A stretch of 64,000 bases of DNA, taken from the NCBI RefSeq assembly GCF_025717005.1, contig NZ_JAOVZU010000006.1, forward strand, positions 78,925-142,924, in the 5' to 3' direction. Source of the stretch: Actinotalea endophytica (GTDB lineage Bacteria; Actinomycetota; Actinomycetes; Actinomycetales; Cellulomonadaceae). The number at the start of each line of letters is the position of its first letter. The stretch's first letter is position 1. The notes beneath the pieces are model-generated. The model was given only the letters and a program-made list of their open reading frames with translations. It did not search any database and was not told where the DNA came from. This document shows, piece by piece, positions 1 to 8,898 of the stretch. A program made the position numbers and the translations under genes.

Positions 1-1
1 C

Positions 2-1624
2 GAGGCGATCCGCCCCGCCGGTGACCACTTCCGCACCCCCGCGCAGGTGTCGCGGGAGCTGTCCGGGGACGAGTTCCGGCTCTACGAGCTGATCTGGAAG
101 CGCACCGTCGCCTCGCAGATGGCCGACGCGCGCGGCTCCACCGCGACCGTCCGGGTCGGCGCCGAGATCGCCACCGACGGCCTGCCCGACACCGCCGGCA
201 CGGTGCGCGGCACCCCGCGGACCACCGCGCTGTTCGGGGCGTCCGGCACGGTCATCACGTTCCGCGGGTTCCTCGCCGCGTACGAGGAGGGCCGGGACGC
301 CGAGCGCTACGAGGACGACGACACCCGGTCGAAGGGCGGCCCGCGCGAGGTCCGGCTGCCCGCGATGGCCGAGGGCGACCGGATGGCCGGCACCGACCTC
401 ACCGCGGACGGCCACCGCACCTCCCCGCCGCCGCGCTACACCGAGGCGAGCCTGGTCAAGGCGCTCGAGGAGCGCGGCATCGGCCGGCCGTCGACGTACG
501 CGGCGACGATCTCGGTGATCCAGGACCGTGGCTACGTGACGAGCCGCGGGCAGGCGCTCGTCCCGAGCTGGCTCGCGTTCGCGGTGACCCGGCTGCTCGA
601 GGACAACCTCGCCGACCTGGTGGACTACGACTTCACGGCCGGCATGGAGACCGACCTCGACGCGATCGCCTCGGGCGAGAAGGAGCGGGTCGCCTGGCTG
701 ACCCACTTCTACTTCGGCGAGGGCGACGAGGTCGGGCTGCGTGACCTGGTCGCCGGGCTGGGCGACATCGACGCACGCGAGGTGAACTCCATCCCGATCG
801 CGGACGGTGTCACGCTGCGGGTCGGCCGTTACGGCCCGTACCTCGAGGGCGAGCTCGACGGTGAGGAGCGCCGCGCGTCCGTGCCGGACGACCTGGCCCC
901 GGACGAGCTCACGGCGGAGCGGGCGCGTGAGCTGCTGGCCGCGCAGCCCGAGGGTGATCTCGAGCTCGGCGTGGACCCGAGCACCGGCACCACGATCGTC
1001 GCGAAGAAGGGCCGGTTCGGCCCGTACGTCACCGAGCTGCTGCCCGAGCCGCAGCTCGACCCGGACCTCACCCCGGCGCAGCGGAAGAAGGCGCTCGCGG
1101 CGGCGCCCAAGCCGCGCACGGCGTCGCTGCTCGCGTCGATGCAGCTGGAGACCGTGACGCTCGAGGACGCGCTCAAGCTGCTCTCGCTGCCGCGGGTGGT
1201 CGGCACCGACCCCGCCACCGGCGAGGAGATCACCGCGCAGAACGGCCGGTACGGGCCCTACCTGAAGAAGGGCACCGACTCGCGCAGCCTGCCGAGCGAG
1301 GACGCGATGTTCGAGGTCACGCTCGACGAGGCGTTGGCGATCTACGCCCAGCCCAAGCGCGGGCGTGGCGCGAGCAGCGCCGCACCGCTGCGCGAGCTCG
1401 GCGAGGACCCGGCCACCAAGAAGCCGGTGGTCGTCAAGGACGGCCGGTTCGGGCCGTACGTGACCGACGGCGAGACCAACGCGACGCTGCGCAAGGAGGA
1501 CGCGGTCGAGTCGATCACGATCGAGCGCGCCGCCGAGCTGCTCGCCGAGAAGCGCGCGAAGGGTCCGGCGAAGAAGGGCGGGCGTCGCACGTCGACCCGC
1601 TCGAAGGCGGCCACGAAGCGCTGA
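2..1624 (+). CDS. topA: DNA topoisomerase I, C-terminal part (truncated by window start)
   Basis: This is the distal ~540 codons of bacterial type IA topoisomerase I, which relaxes negatively supercoiled DNA behind polymerases. The frame is open to the first base, so the start, the Toprim domain and the catalytic tyrosine lie outside. The family motif GIGRPSTYAATI is encoded near nt 476-512. Behind it come four copies of the topoisomerase C-terminal repeat, each with a G-R-[YF]-G-P-Y core (near nt 826, 1012, 1240 and 1441). The last 25 residues are Lys/Arg rich, the basic tail typical of actinobacterial TopA, which binds DNA and lets the enzyme process strand passage. Identification is firm; only the missing N-terminus is unknown. 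Confidence 0.97.
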   Translation, partial: EAIRPAGDHFRTPAQVSRELSGDEFRLYELIWKRTVASQMADARGSTATVRVGAEIATDGLPDTAGTVRGTPRTTALFGASGTVITFRGFLAAYEEGRDAERYEDDDTRSKGGPREVRLPAMAEGDRMAGTDLTADGHRTSPPPRYTEASLVKALEERGIGRPSTYAATISVIQDRGYVTSRGQALVPSWLAFAVTRLLEDNLADLVDYDFTAGMETDLDAIASGEKERVAWLTHFYFGEGDEVGLRDLVAGLGDIDAREVNSIPIADGVTLRVGRYGPYLEGELDGEERRASVPDDLAPDELTAERARELLAAQPEGDLELGVDPSTGTTIVAKKGRFGPYVTELLPEPQLDPDLTPAQRKKALAAAPKPRTASLLASMQLETVTLEDALKLLSLPRVVGTDPATGEEITAQNGRYGPYLKKGTDSRSLPSEDAMFEVTLDEALAIYAQPKRGRGASSAAPLRELGEDPATKKPVVVKDGRFGPYVTDGETNATLRKEDAVESITIERAAELLAEKRAKGPAKKGGRRTSTRSKAATKR

Positions 1625-1665
1625 GCTGTGGGCCACCGGGCCCGGCGGCCGTCAGGGTGCGGTCG

Positions 1666-1671
1666 TAGCCT
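1666..1671 (+). promoter_or_regulatory. -10 box TAGCCT, leaderless-type start
   Basis: TAGCCT ends exactly 6 bases before the GTG at 1678, so transcription would begin at or next to the start codon. No Shine-Dalgarno sequence is present and no clear -35 box is visible. Confidence 0.5.
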
Positions 1672-1677
1672 CGGACG

Positions 1678-2919
1678 GTGGCGCGCGACGACCAGGTCGA
1701 CGTCCTCCTCGACGAGGAGGCGGGCTCCGGCCCGCCGCGACCGGGTTCGCCCGGCACCGGGATCGCCGTGCCGCGCGTGCCGGCGTGGGCCCGCAGCGCC
1801 GCGGTCTGGGCGGCGGTGCTCGCCGTGCTGCTCGCGGGGGTGAGCGTCGCGGCCGGCCGGCAGGTCGCGACGACCGCGGCACGGCTGTCCGGCGCCGTGG
1901 CGCTCACCGGTTCGCTCGCGGCGCCGTGGTCCACGCGGTGGTCGGCGGACGCGACCTCGGTGCTCGGCGCGACGGGTGCGGTGCTGGTCACCGTGGACCC
2001 GGACGACACCCTGCGCGGCTTGCGGACCGCCGACGGGACCGAGCTGTGGTCCGTGCCCGTCCCGGTCGGCCAGGGTTCGTGCCTGCTCGCCGGCCGGACA
2101 CCGGTGTGCAGCAGCGTGAGCGCGGCGGGGCAGACGTCGGTCATCGCGCTCGACCCGGTCAGCGGTGCCGTGCTCCAGCGCCTGGACTGGGCTACTGCGG
2201 CGGTGCTCGACCTGCCGGTCGAGGACGACGTGGTGCTGGTCGGGAGCGGGGACGAGGGCCGGGTGGCCGCCGTGCGCTGGTCGCCGGCCACGGGCGCGAC
2301 GGTGTGGACCTTCGCCAGCGCCCCCGACGTGGTGTGGCCCCAGCAGACGACCTGGGAGACGGGGACCGACCGGGTCCGGGTGACCAGTCACGGGCAGGTG
2401 ACGTTCTCCCTGGTCAGCGGCGCGGACCTGGGCGCTGCGCCGGTCGATGTGGACCGGTCGGTCACCGTGCCCGCCGGTGACGCGCTCGCGGCGCGCCTGC
2501 GGCTGCGGGTCGACGCTGCGGACCTGGAGCGTCTCGAGCCCGACGGGGCGGTGTCCTGGGCGTACCGGTTCACCGCCTCGGGCGGGACGCCGGCCGTGCC
2601 GCTGCTCACCGTGGACGGCGTGCTGGTCTGCGGGGTCGGCGCCACCCTGGTCGGGCTGGACGCGGCCGACGGGACCGAGCTCTGGACCCTGCCGAGCGGC
2701 CTCACCCAGGGCGCCTCGGCGGTGACCGACGGCTGGTCGGTCGCCACCACGCTGGGCGATGGCTCGCGGGCAGCGCTGGTGTCGATGGACCCGCGGACCG
2801 GGCAGGTCCGTTGGCGGGTCGGGCTGGGCGAGACCCCGGTGGCACGCCTCGTCGTGCTGCCCGACGGCTCGGTGCTGGTGGCGACCGTCGACGAGATCCG
2901 GGTGCTGGGGCCCGGGTAG
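1678..2919 (+). CDS. Membrane-anchored PQQ-like beta-propeller protein
   Basis: A 413-residue protein with a short acidic and proline-rich cytoplasmic front, one hydrophobic segment at about residues 40-60 (WAAVLAVLLAGVSVAAG) and a long extracytoplasmic part. That part carries repeated propeller strands of the type L-x-A-x-D-G-T-E-L-W (seen twice, near residues 118 and 330), as in PQQ/WD40-like quinoprotein folds. Such proteins sense or scaffold at the cell surface; no catalytic residues can be assigned. The GTG start is preceded by a -10 box at the leaderless distance. The gene converges with the PfkB kinase, 4 bases between stops. The fold is well supported, the role is unknown. Confidence 0.8.
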   Translation: MARDDQVDVLLDEEAGSGPPRPGSPGTGIAVPRVPAWARSAAVWAAVLAVLLAGVSVAAGRQVATTAARLSGAVALTGSLAAPWSTRWSADATSVLGATGAVLVTVDPDDTLRGLRTADGTELWSVPVPVGQGSCLLAGRTPVCSSVSAAGQTSVIALDPVSGAVLQRLDWATAAVLDLPVEDDVVLVGSGDEGRVAAVRWSPATGATVWTFASAPDVVWPQQTTWETGTDRVRVTSHGQVTFSLVSGADLGAAPVDVDRSVTVPAGDALAARLRLRVDAADLERLEPDGAVSWAYRFTASGGTPAVPLLTVDGVLVCGVGATLVGLDAADGTELWTLPSGLTQGASAVTDGWSVATTLGDGSRAALVSMDPRTGQVRWRVGLGETPVARLVVLPDGSVLVATVDEIRVLGPG

Positions 2920-2923
2920 ACGC

Positions 2924-3844
2924 TCAGTCCTCGGCGCCCGGGAGCCCCGCGCGCAGCCGCGCCAGGCGATCCGCGTCCTCGAGCCAGCCGCGTGCCCCGC
3001 GACCGGTGCATGAGGCCGACGCGACCTCGCCGGCCCAGCGCAGCGCCGCGTCGGGCCCGGTCCGCCCCCCGGCTGCGGCGAGCCACGCGGCGAGTGCGCC
3101 GTGCAGCGCGTCGCCCGCGCCCAGCGTGTCCACGACGTCGACGGCCCCGACCGGTACCTCGCGGTACCCAGCGGCGTCGAGCACCTCGATGAGGCCGGCG
3201 CCGCGCGACCGTGCGGCCACCGCGGGGCCGAGCCGGAGGAGCGTCGCGAGCAGGTCGGACGAGTCCGCCGCGACGTCGGCCGGGATGCGGAGGTCCGCCG
3301 AGACCACGGCGACGTCGACCAGGGCGAGCAGGGCCTCGAGGCCGGGCTTCCACGAGCCGCCGTCGAGCAGCACCGGTACACCTGACGCTCGCGCCGCACC
3401 CGCGGCGCCCAGCGCGAGGTCCAGGTGGTGGCCGTCGACCAGCAGCACGTCGGCGTCGGACACCAGCGTCGGCCAGTCCGGTTCGGTGCCGGCGCCGGTG
3501 GCGCGTGCCGCGTTGACCGACACGACGGCGCGCTGGCCGGTCGACGCCGTGACGAGGACGGTGGAGACCCCCGGCGCGTCACCGGGCCCGGCGAGGTCCA
3601 CCACGTCGACGTGGTGCGCGGCGAGGTCCGCGCGGACCAGCGTGCCCAGCGGTGTGGCCCCGACCCGCGTGACGAGGCGGGCGGTCATGCCGAGCGCCGC
3701 TGCGGTGACGGCGGCGTTCGCGGCCGGACCGCCGGCCGCGACGTGCAGGTCGGTGGCGACCAGCTTCTCGTCCGCGGCGGGCACGTGGTCGACGTCCTGC
3801 ACCACGTCGAGCACTGCGAGACCGCAGGCCAGGACAGTCGGCAC
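2924..3844 (-). CDS. PfkB-family carbohydrate kinase
   Basis: A 306-residue ribokinase-type kinase that transfers phosphate from ATP to a sugar or nucleoside hydroxyl. The N-terminal glycine-rich segment AAGGPAANAAVTAAAL (about residues 36-51) and the C-terminal signature VDTLGAGDALHGALAAWLA (about residue 250), with the catalytic Asp of GAGD, are both intact. Length is normal for the family. The substrate cannot be read from sequence. The start is GTG at 3844, with TAGCCT 6 bases upstream on the minus strand. The gene is divergent from the Gfo/Idh oxidoreductase at 3901, sharing a 56-base intergenic region, so the two may serve one sugar pathway. Confidence 0.88.
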   Translation of the reverse strand: MPTVLACGLAVLDVVQDVDHVPAADEKLVATDLHVAAGGPAANAAVTAAALGMTARLVTRVGATPLGTLVRADLAAHHVDVVDLAGPGDAPGVSTVLVTASTGQRAVVSVNAARATGAGTEPDWPTLVSDADVLLVDGHHLDLALGAAGAARASGVPVLLDGGSWKPGLEALLALVDVAVVSADLRIPADVAADSSDLLATLLRLGPAVAARSRGAGLIEVLDAAGYREVPVGAVDVVDTLGAGDALHGALAAWLAAAGGRTGPDAALRWAGEVASASCTGRGARGWLEDADRLARLRAGLPGAED

Positions 3845-3850
3845 GCCACG

Positions 3851-3856
3851 AGGCTA
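3851..3856 (-). promoter_or_regulatory. -10 box TAGCCT for the PfkB gene
   Basis: On the minus strand TAGCCT is followed by CGTGGC and then the GTG start at 3844. The 6-base spacing gives a leaderless mRNA. It stands back to back with the -10 box of the divergent gene at 3889. Confidence 0.55.
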
Positions 3857-3888
3857 GCGGTCGCCGGGTGCGCGTCGCCGCCGGGCCC

Positions 3889-3894
3889 TAGGGT
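3889..3894 (+). promoter_or_regulatory. -10 box TAGGGT, leaderless-type start
   Basis: TAGGGT is followed by CGGGGC and the ATG at 3901, spacing 6. No Shine-Dalgarno sequence is present. Confidence 0.55.
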
Positions 3895-3900
3895 CGGGGC

Positions 3901-4914
3901 ATGACCGACGGCTACGCCCCCGACCCCGCCTCTGCCCCTCCGCTGCGCTGGGGCGTGCTCGGCCCCGGCTGGATCTCCGAGAAGTTCGTCGACAACGTCA
4001 CGCGGTTCACCGCGAGCGAGGTGGTCGCGGTCGGTTCGCGCAGCGCCGACCGAGCGGCCGCGTTCGCCGCGGAGCGCGGCATCCGCAGCGCCCACGGCAG
4101 CTACCAGGAGCTCGTGGACGACCCCGAGGTGCAGGCGGTCTACGTCGCGAGCCCGCACTCGGCGCACCACGAGCACGCCCTGCTCGCCATCGCGGCCGGC
4201 AAGCACGTGCTGGTCGAGAAGGCGTTCATGGTCAACGCGGCGCAGGCCGAGGAGGTCTTCGACGCGGCGCGGGACGCCGGGGTCTTCGCCATGGAGGCGA
4301 TGTGGACCAGGCACCTGCCGCACGTCGCCGCGCTGCGTGCCGCCATCGCCCGCGGCGACATCGGCGAGGTCGTCTCGGTCACGGCGGACCACGGCCAGAA
4401 CATGAAGCGCCATCCACCGACCCACCGCCTGCACGCCGCGGCGCTCGCCGGTGGGGCGCTGCTCGACCTCGGCGTCTACCCGGTCTCGTTCGCGCACGAC
4501 ATGCTCGGTGCCCCGGACCGGGTGCAGGCGACCGGCTCGCTCACGCCCACCGGCGTCGACGGGCAGATCAGCATCGCGCTCGGCTTCGGCGACCGCGCCC
4601 AGGCGAGCCTGCACACGACCCTCTGGGCGAAGACCGCGACGACCGCGGTGATCGCCGGGACGGAGGGCCGGATCGAGGTCGAGGGCGACTTCTACAGCAC
4701 GACCTCGTTCACGGTGCAGCGTGACGACGGCACGTGGTGGGCGTGGGACCGCCCGGTCGAGGGCGGGTTCCAGTACGAGGTCGCCGAGGTGGCCCGGCGG
4801 GTCGCCGCGGGCGAGCTCGAGAGCCCGCGGATGAGCTGGCAGGGCACGCTCGACGTGATGCGGACCATGGACGAGATCCGCCGTCAGATCGGGGTGCGCT
4901 ACCCGTTCGAATGA
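3901..4914 (+). CDS. Gfo/Idh/MocA-family oxidoreductase
   Basis: A 337-residue NAD(P)-dependent dehydrogenase. Residues 12-25 hold the Rossmann glycine motif (GVLGPGWIS), and the VLVEKAF motif near residue 101 corresponds to the EKP lysine of the family, with Ala replacing Pro as in dihydrodiol-dehydrogenase-like members. The C-terminal alpha/beta substrate domain (Gfo/Idh_C) covers roughly residues 130-325. Such enzymes oxidise or reduce sugars, inositols or glycosides in the cytoplasm. It is divergent from a PfkB kinase and 47 bases upstream of tmk. Substrate unknown. Confidence 0.88.
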   Translation: MTDGYAPDPASAPPLRWGVLGPGWISEKFVDNVTRFTASEVVAVGSRSADRAAAFAAERGIRSAHGSYQELVDDPEVQAVYVASPHSAHHEHALLAIAAGKHVLVEKAFMVNAAQAEEVFDAARDAGVFAMEAMWTRHLPHVAALRAAIARGDIGEVVSVTADHGQNMKRHPPTHRLHAAALAGGALLDLGVYPVSFAHDMLGAPDRVQATGSLTPTGVDGQISIALGFGDRAQASLHTTLWAKTATTAVIAGTEGRIEVEGDFYSTTSFTVQRDDGTWWAWDRPVEGGFQYEVAEVARRVAAGELESPRMSWQGTLDVMRTMDEIRRQIGVRYPFE

Positions 4915-4948
4915 GCGGGGCGTGCACGAGCCCGTCGGCGCCCGCCAC

Positions 4949-4954
4949 TAGCCT
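4949..4954 (+). promoter_or_regulatory. -10 box TAGCCT before tmk
   Basis: TAGCCT lies 7 bases before the GTG at 4962. It supports that GTG rather than upstream in-frame codons as the tmk start. Confidence 0.5.
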
Positions 4955-4961
4955 TGCCCGC

Positions 4962-5621
4962 GTGAGCCTGCCGTCCACGCTTTCCGGCCCGAGCGCCACG
5001 GGCGTGTTCTGCTCCTTCGAGGGTGGTGACGGGGTCGGCAAGACCACCCAGATCCGGCTGCTCGGCGAGTGGCTGGAGAGCCGTGGGGTCGAGGTGGTCG
5101 TGACGCGCGAGCCGGGCGGCACCGAGCTGGGGCTCGAGCTGCGCGCCGCGGTGATGCACGGCGGGCACGTCTCGGCCCGGACCGAGGCGATGCTCTACGC
5201 GACGGACCGCGCGCACCACGTCGACGCCGTGGTCCGGCCGGCGCTGGAGCGTGGTGCGGTCGTGGTGACGGACCGGTACCTTGACTCGTCGGTCGCTTAC
5301 CAGGGGGCGGGTCGCGAGCTCGGCGTCGAGGCCGTCGAGGCGCTCTCGCTGTGGGCCACCGAGGGGCTGCTGCCGCACCTGACGGTGCTGCTCGACCTGG
5401 ACCCGAGCGTCGGGCTAGCCCGGCTCGCGGACCGCACCGAGGCGCCCGACCGCCTGGAGCGAGCCGGGGAAGCGCTGCACGCACGGGCCCGTGCGGAGTT
5501 CCTGCGTCGCGCCGCCGCCGACCCCGGACGCTGGCTCGTGGTCGACGCGTCGGCGCCGGTCGACGAGATCGCGGCCCAGGTGCGCGCCCGGATCGCGCCG
5601 TTGGTGGGTGTCGCCGGGTGA
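4962..5621 (+). CDS. tmk: Thymidylate kinase
   Basis: A 219-residue dTMP kinase making dTDP from dTMP and ATP, an essential step of dTTP synthesis. The P-loop FEGGDGVGKTTQ lies at about residues 16-27, the DRX-type motif TDRYLDSSVAYQGAGRE near residue 105, and the DLDPSVGLAR segment near residue 145 precedes the lid. Length is standard. The GTG at 4962 is chosen because a -10 box sits 7 bases upstream and the P-loop then has the usual short lead; the reading frame remains open further upstream. The stop overlaps the start of holB by 4 bases (GTGA), so the two are translationally coupled, an arrangement common in actinobacteria. Confidence 0.96.
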   Translation: MSLPSTLSGPSATGVFCSFEGGDGVGKTTQIRLLGEWLESRGVEVVVTREPGGTELGLELRAAVMHGGHVSARTEAMLYATDRAHHVDAVVRPALERGAVVVTDRYLDSSVAYQGAGRELGVEAVEALSLWATEGLLPHLTVLLDLDPSVGLARLADRTEAPDRLERAGEALHARARAEFLRRAAADPGRWLVVDASAPVDEIAAQVRARIAPLVGVAG

Positions 5622-6754
5622 GCGTCTGGGACGGCGTGGTCGGCCAGGAGGCGGCGGTCGCGGTGCTGCGCACGGCGGTGTCCGACGTCGAGGCCATGAC
5701 GCACGCCTGGCTGATCACCGGTCCGCCGGGGTCGGGCCGGTCCAACGCGGCCCGCGCGTTCGCCGCAGCCCTGCAGTGCGAGGCCGGCGGGTGCGGCACG
5801 TGCGCGTCGTGCAGCACGGCTCTGGCGGGCACGCACGCGGACGTCACGGTGGTCGCGACCGAGAAGGTCACCATCTCGATCGACGAGGTCCGTGACCTGA
5901 TCGGCGTGGCTCAGCGCTCGCCGTCGCAGGGGCGCTGGCGCGTGATCATCGTCGAGGACGCCGACCGGATGACCGAGCGCACGTCCAACGTGCTGCTCAA
6001 GGCGATCGAGGAGCCGCCGCCCCGCACGGTGTGGTTGCTGTGCTCGACCAGCCCGCAGGACGTCCAGGTCACGATCCGCTCGCGCTGCCGACCGCTCGCG
6101 CTGCGCGTCCCGGCGCCCGAGGCGGTCGCGCGGCTGCTGGTCGAACGGGACGGCGTGGACGAGGCCACCGCCGACCATGCGGCGCGCGCCGCGCAGAGCC
6201 ACATCGGCCTCGCGCGCCGCCTCGCCCGCGACCCGGACGCCCGCGAGCGGCGGCGGCGCACGCTCGAGCTGGTCGGCGAGATCAGGGGCGTCGGCGACGC
6301 CGTGCTGGCCGCGGCTGACCTCGTCGAGGTCGCCCAGGCCGAGGCGAAGGCCGCGACGGAGGACCGTGACGCCGCGGAGAAGGCCGCGCTGCTGCACACG
6401 CTCGGCGCGGACGACGGCGGCCGTCTGCCCCCGACGCTGCGCGCCCAGGTGCGCCAGCTCGAGGACGAGCAGAAACGCCGCGCCACCCGGGCCCAGCGCG
6501 ACGTGCTGGACCGCAGCCTGCTGGACCTGCTGTCGCTGTACCGCGACGTGCTCGTGCTGCAGCTCGGCGGTGAGGTCGAGCTGGTCAACACCGAGCACAC
6601 CGCGCTGGTCGAACGGCTCGCCGCCGAGGCTTCGGCCGAGCAGACCTTGCGGCGGATGGATGCGATCGGGGAGGCCCGCACCCGCCTGGCGGGGAACGTC
6701 GCGCCGCTGCTCGCGATGGAGGCGATGGCGGTCGCGCTGCGTCCGCAGGGGTGA
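5618..6754 (+). CDS. holB: DNA polymerase III subunit delta prime
   Basis: A 378-residue clamp-loader subunit, which with tau/gamma and delta places the beta sliding clamp on primed DNA. The AAA+ fold shows a P-loop-like GPPGSGRSN at about residue 33 and a four-cysteine zinc module (C-x4-C-x2-C-x2-C, beginning CEAGGCGTCASC) near residues 54-65. The SRC sensor motif appears in TIRSRCRPLAL near residue 155. The start GTG overlaps the tmk stop. The C-terminal half is helical and contains an Ala/Glu-rich stretch typical of actinobacterial HolB. Confidence 0.93.
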   Translation: MSVWDGVVGQEAAVAVLRTAVSDVEAMTHAWLITGPPGSGRSNAARAFAAALQCEAGGCGTCASCSTALAGTHADVTVVATEKVTISIDEVRDLIGVAQRSPSQGRWRVIIVEDADRMTERTSNVLLKAIEEPPPRTVWLLCSTSPQDVQVTIRSRCRPLALRVPAPEAVARLLVERDGVDEATADHAARAAQSHIGLARRLARDPDARERRRRTLELVGEIRGVGDAVLAAADLVEVAQAEAKAATEDRDAAEKAALLHTLGADDGGRLPPTLRAQVRQLEDEQKRRATRAQRDVLDRSLLDLLSLYRDVLVLQLGGEVELVNTEHTALVERLAAEASAEQTLRRMDAIGEARTRLAGNVAPLLAMEAMAVALRPQG

Positions 6755-6784
6755 GAAGCGCCGTCCGGACCCAGCCTGCTCCGT

Positions 6785-6790
6785 TACTGT
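6785..6790 (+). promoter_or_regulatory. -10 box TACTGT, leaderless-type start
   Basis: TACTGT is separated by GACCCG (6 bases) from the GTG at 6797. No Shine-Dalgarno sequence is present. Confidence 0.55.
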
Positions 6791-6796
6791 GACCCG

Positions 6797-8359
6797 GTGC
6801 TCGTGCGCGTCTCCCGCCTTCTCCGACCCGTCGTCCTGCTCCCCGTCCTTGCGCTGACCCTGGCCGGTTGCGTCGCGCCCAAGGAGCAGACCACCCCCGC
6901 CGAGGGGTCGACGAGCACCTCGTCGAGCTCCTCCGGCGCCACCGGGCCGACCGACGGTGGGTCCCTGGACGACTTCTACGGCCAGCAGCTCACCTGGACC
7001 GACTGCGGCGACTACGAGTGCGCGACGGTGCTGGCCCCGCTCGACTGGGACGACCCGACCGCGGGGTCCGTCGAGCTCGCGCTGGAGCGCGACGCGTCGT
7101 CCGACCCGAACGCACGGATCGGCTCGCTGCTGATCAACCCCGGCGGTCCGGGTGGGTCCGGCATCGACTTCCTGTCGTACCTGGTGAACAACGTGCTGAG
7201 CCAGGACATGCTCAACGCCTACGACGTGGTCGCGTTCGACCCGCGCGGCGTCGGGAAGTCCAGCGCGGTGGACTGCGGTCCCGACTCCGCGGTGGACCCG
7301 TTCCTCACCGAGGACACGCCCATGACCTCACAGGCCGACCTGGACGCGGCCCGGGCCGAGGCCACCGCGTTCGGCCAGCAGTGCCTGGACAACACCGGCC
7401 CGCTGCTCGAGCACGTCGACACGGTGAGCGCGGCCCGCGACATGGACCTCATGCGCGCCGTGCTCGGCGACGACCAGCTGCACTACCTGGGCTTCTCGTA
7501 CGGCACGTTCCTGGGCTCGACCTACGCGGACCTCTACCCCGAGAACGTGGGCCGTCTGGTGCTCGACGGCGCCCTCGACCCGACCCTGACCAACGACGAG
7601 CTGTCCATCCAGCAGGCGCAGGGATTCGACGACGCGCTGCGCTCCTACGTGTCGTACTGCTACGAGACGCGCGGCTGCCCGCTGAACGGCACGGTCGACG
7701 AGGGCATGCAGCAGATCGCCGACCTGGTGACCCGCGCCGAGGCCCGGCCGCTGGACGCCGGCGACGGCAACGTCACCAACGGGACCATGGCGTTCTACGG
7801 CATCATCCTGACGCTCTACGACGACCAGTACTGGCCGCTGCTCACCCAGGCGCTGTCCGAGGCGATCGACCAGGGCACCGGGAGCATGCTCTACGAGTTC
7901 GCGGACTACTACCTGGACCGCACCCCGGACGGCACGTACCTGTCGAACTCGAACCTCGCATTCCAGGCGATCAACTGCCTGGACTACCCGACCGAGACCC
8001 GCGACTTCGAGCAGATGCTCGCGTTCCGCGACGAGGTCGCCACGGTTGCGCCGACGTTCGCCGACTGGTTCGCCCTCGGGCCCGGCTGCGAGACCTGGCC
8101 GTACCAGTCGACCCGCACGCCGCACGCGGTCACCGCAGCCGGCGCGAACCCGATCCTGGTGGTCGGCACGACGGGCGACCCGGCGACCCCCTACAAGTGG
8201 GCGCAGGCCCTGGCCGACCAGCTTGAGTCCGGCACGCTGCTCACCTGGGAGGGCGAGGGCCACACCGCCTACGGCCGTGCGGGGAGCTGCATCTCGGACG
8301 CCGTCGAGGGGTACCTGATCAACGGGACGGTGCCGGCCGCGGGCACGGTCTGCAGCTGA
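6797..8359 (+). CDS. Secreted lipoprotein alpha/beta hydrolase (tripeptidyl aminopeptidase-like, S33)
   Basis: A 520-residue protein. Residues 1-25 form a lipoprotein signal ending in LTLAGC (Cys25), followed by a Ser/Thr-rich linker. The hydrolase shows the oxyanion segment NPGGPGGSGIDF near residue 115 and the nucleophile elbow GFSYG near residue 232. The C-terminal TAP-like domain ends with a GHTAYGR catalytic-His region near residue 495. Relatives are mycelium-associated or cell-wall tripeptidyl aminopeptidases and proline iminopeptidase-like enzymes acting outside the membrane on peptides. The exact substrate is not determinable. Confidence 0.88.
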   Translation: MLVRVSRLLRPVVLLPVLALTLAGCVAPKEQTTPAEGSTSTSSSSSGATGPTDGGSLDDFYGQQLTWTDCGDYECATVLAPLDWDDPTAGSVELALERDASSDPNARIGSLLINPGGPGGSGIDFLSYLVNNVLSQDMLNAYDVVAFDPRGVGKSSAVDCGPDSAVDPFLTEDTPMTSQADLDAARAEATAFGQQCLDNTGPLLEHVDTVSAARDMDLMRAVLGDDQLHYLGFSYGTFLGSTYADLYPENVGRLVLDGALDPTLTNDELSIQQAQGFDDALRSYVSYCYETRGCPLNGTVDEGMQQIADLVTRAEARPLDAGDGNVTNGTMAFYGIILTLYDDQYWPLLTQALSEAIDQGTGSMLYEFADYYLDRTPDGTYLSNSNLAFQAINCLDYPTETRDFEQMLAFRDEVATVAPTFADWFALGPGCETWPYQSTRTPHAVTAAGANPILVVGTTGDPATPYKWAQALADQLESGTLLTWEGEGHTAYGRAGSCISDAVEGYLINGTVPAAGTVCS

Positions 8360-8441
8360 GTCGGGGCAGGCTGCGCGGCGTCTCCGCGGCGGCTGGTCGG
8401 CCCGCGACCGGGTGCCGCGACGACGGGCCGCCGATCCCGCT

Positions 8442-8470
8442 TTGGTCGCTCGTGCGCGCGCCGGTACAGT
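8442..8470 (+). promoter_or_regulatory. Promoter of the tRNA-Thr gene
   Basis: TTGGTC (8442-8447) and TACAGT (8465-8470) are separated by exactly 17 bases, about 40 bases upstream of the tRNA. This is one of the few near-consensus sigma-70-type promoters in the window, fitting a stable-RNA gene. Confidence 0.65.
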
Positions 8471-8511
8471 AGGCCGCGCTCGTCAGCCGGTCGCAGGACC
8501 GAACCGACGAC

Positions 8512-8584
8512 GCCGCCTTAGCTCAGTCGGCAGAGCGTCTCACTCGTAATGAGAAGGTCGTGGGTTCGATTCCCACAGGCGGCT
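8512..8584 (+). tRNA. tRNA-Thr (anticodon CGT)
   Basis: A 73-base cloverleaf. The acceptor arms GCCGCCT and AGGCGGC pair over 7 bases. The anticodon stem TCTCA/TGAGA encloses loop CTCGTAA with anticodon CGT at 8545-8547, reading ACG. The T arm has the GGTTCGATTCC consensus. The CCA end is not encoded. Confidence 0.97.
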
Positions 8585-8595
8585 CCCTGAAGACG

Positions 8596-8633
8596 AGGCC
8601 CCTCACCTGCGGACGTGCAGGGACGGGCCTTTG
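8596..8633 (+). terminator. Rho-independent terminator after tRNA-Thr
   Basis: AGGCCC and CCTGC pair with GCAGG and GGGCCT across a small internal bulge, followed by TTTG. It begins 12 bases after the tRNA. Confidence 0.7.
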
Positions 8634-8898
8634 TTCATCGGGCATGGCGCATCAGCGGGATGCATCGACGGGCCTGCGCGGAGCTGGTTGGCGGGTGCCT
8701 GCGCTCCGGGCGTTCCGACCGGAGTGACATCACCGGGCGCGACGCCCTCGAACTTGCCCGGGCTCGTGGCCCGCATGGACCTGTCTGGGTAGCCAATCGC
8801 GCGACACGCCCGAGCCATCGCGGCTCAAGGTTGTCAGAGTGTGACTGCTGGCGGCCCCAGAAGCGTGACCGCCAGCGCCCGTCGTTCTGCTCGTAGGG
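8634..8898. other. Intergenic stretch without a convincing gene
   Basis: I see no coding frame with a start, ribosome site and actinobacterial codon use. It holds the minus-strand hairpin at 8847-8876. No duplicate of the tRNA 3' end is visible, so nothing marks it as an integration junction. Confidence 0.5.
8847..8876 (-). terminator. Hairpin after the DUF4214 gene
   Basis: GCTGGCGG (8847-8854) and CCGCCAGC (8869-8876) are perfect 8-base arms with a 14-base loop, 22 bases beyond the stop of the minus-strand gene. There is no T-run on the minus strand. Confidence 0.45.

Noticed and set aside
8615-8896. A 93-codon plus-strand frame after the tRNA
   Set aside because: No ribosome site, composition unlike coding neighbours, and it contains the tRNA terminator.
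8512-8898. tRNA-Thr as integration site of a genomic island
   Set aside because: No integrase and no second copy of the tRNA 3' end within the window.
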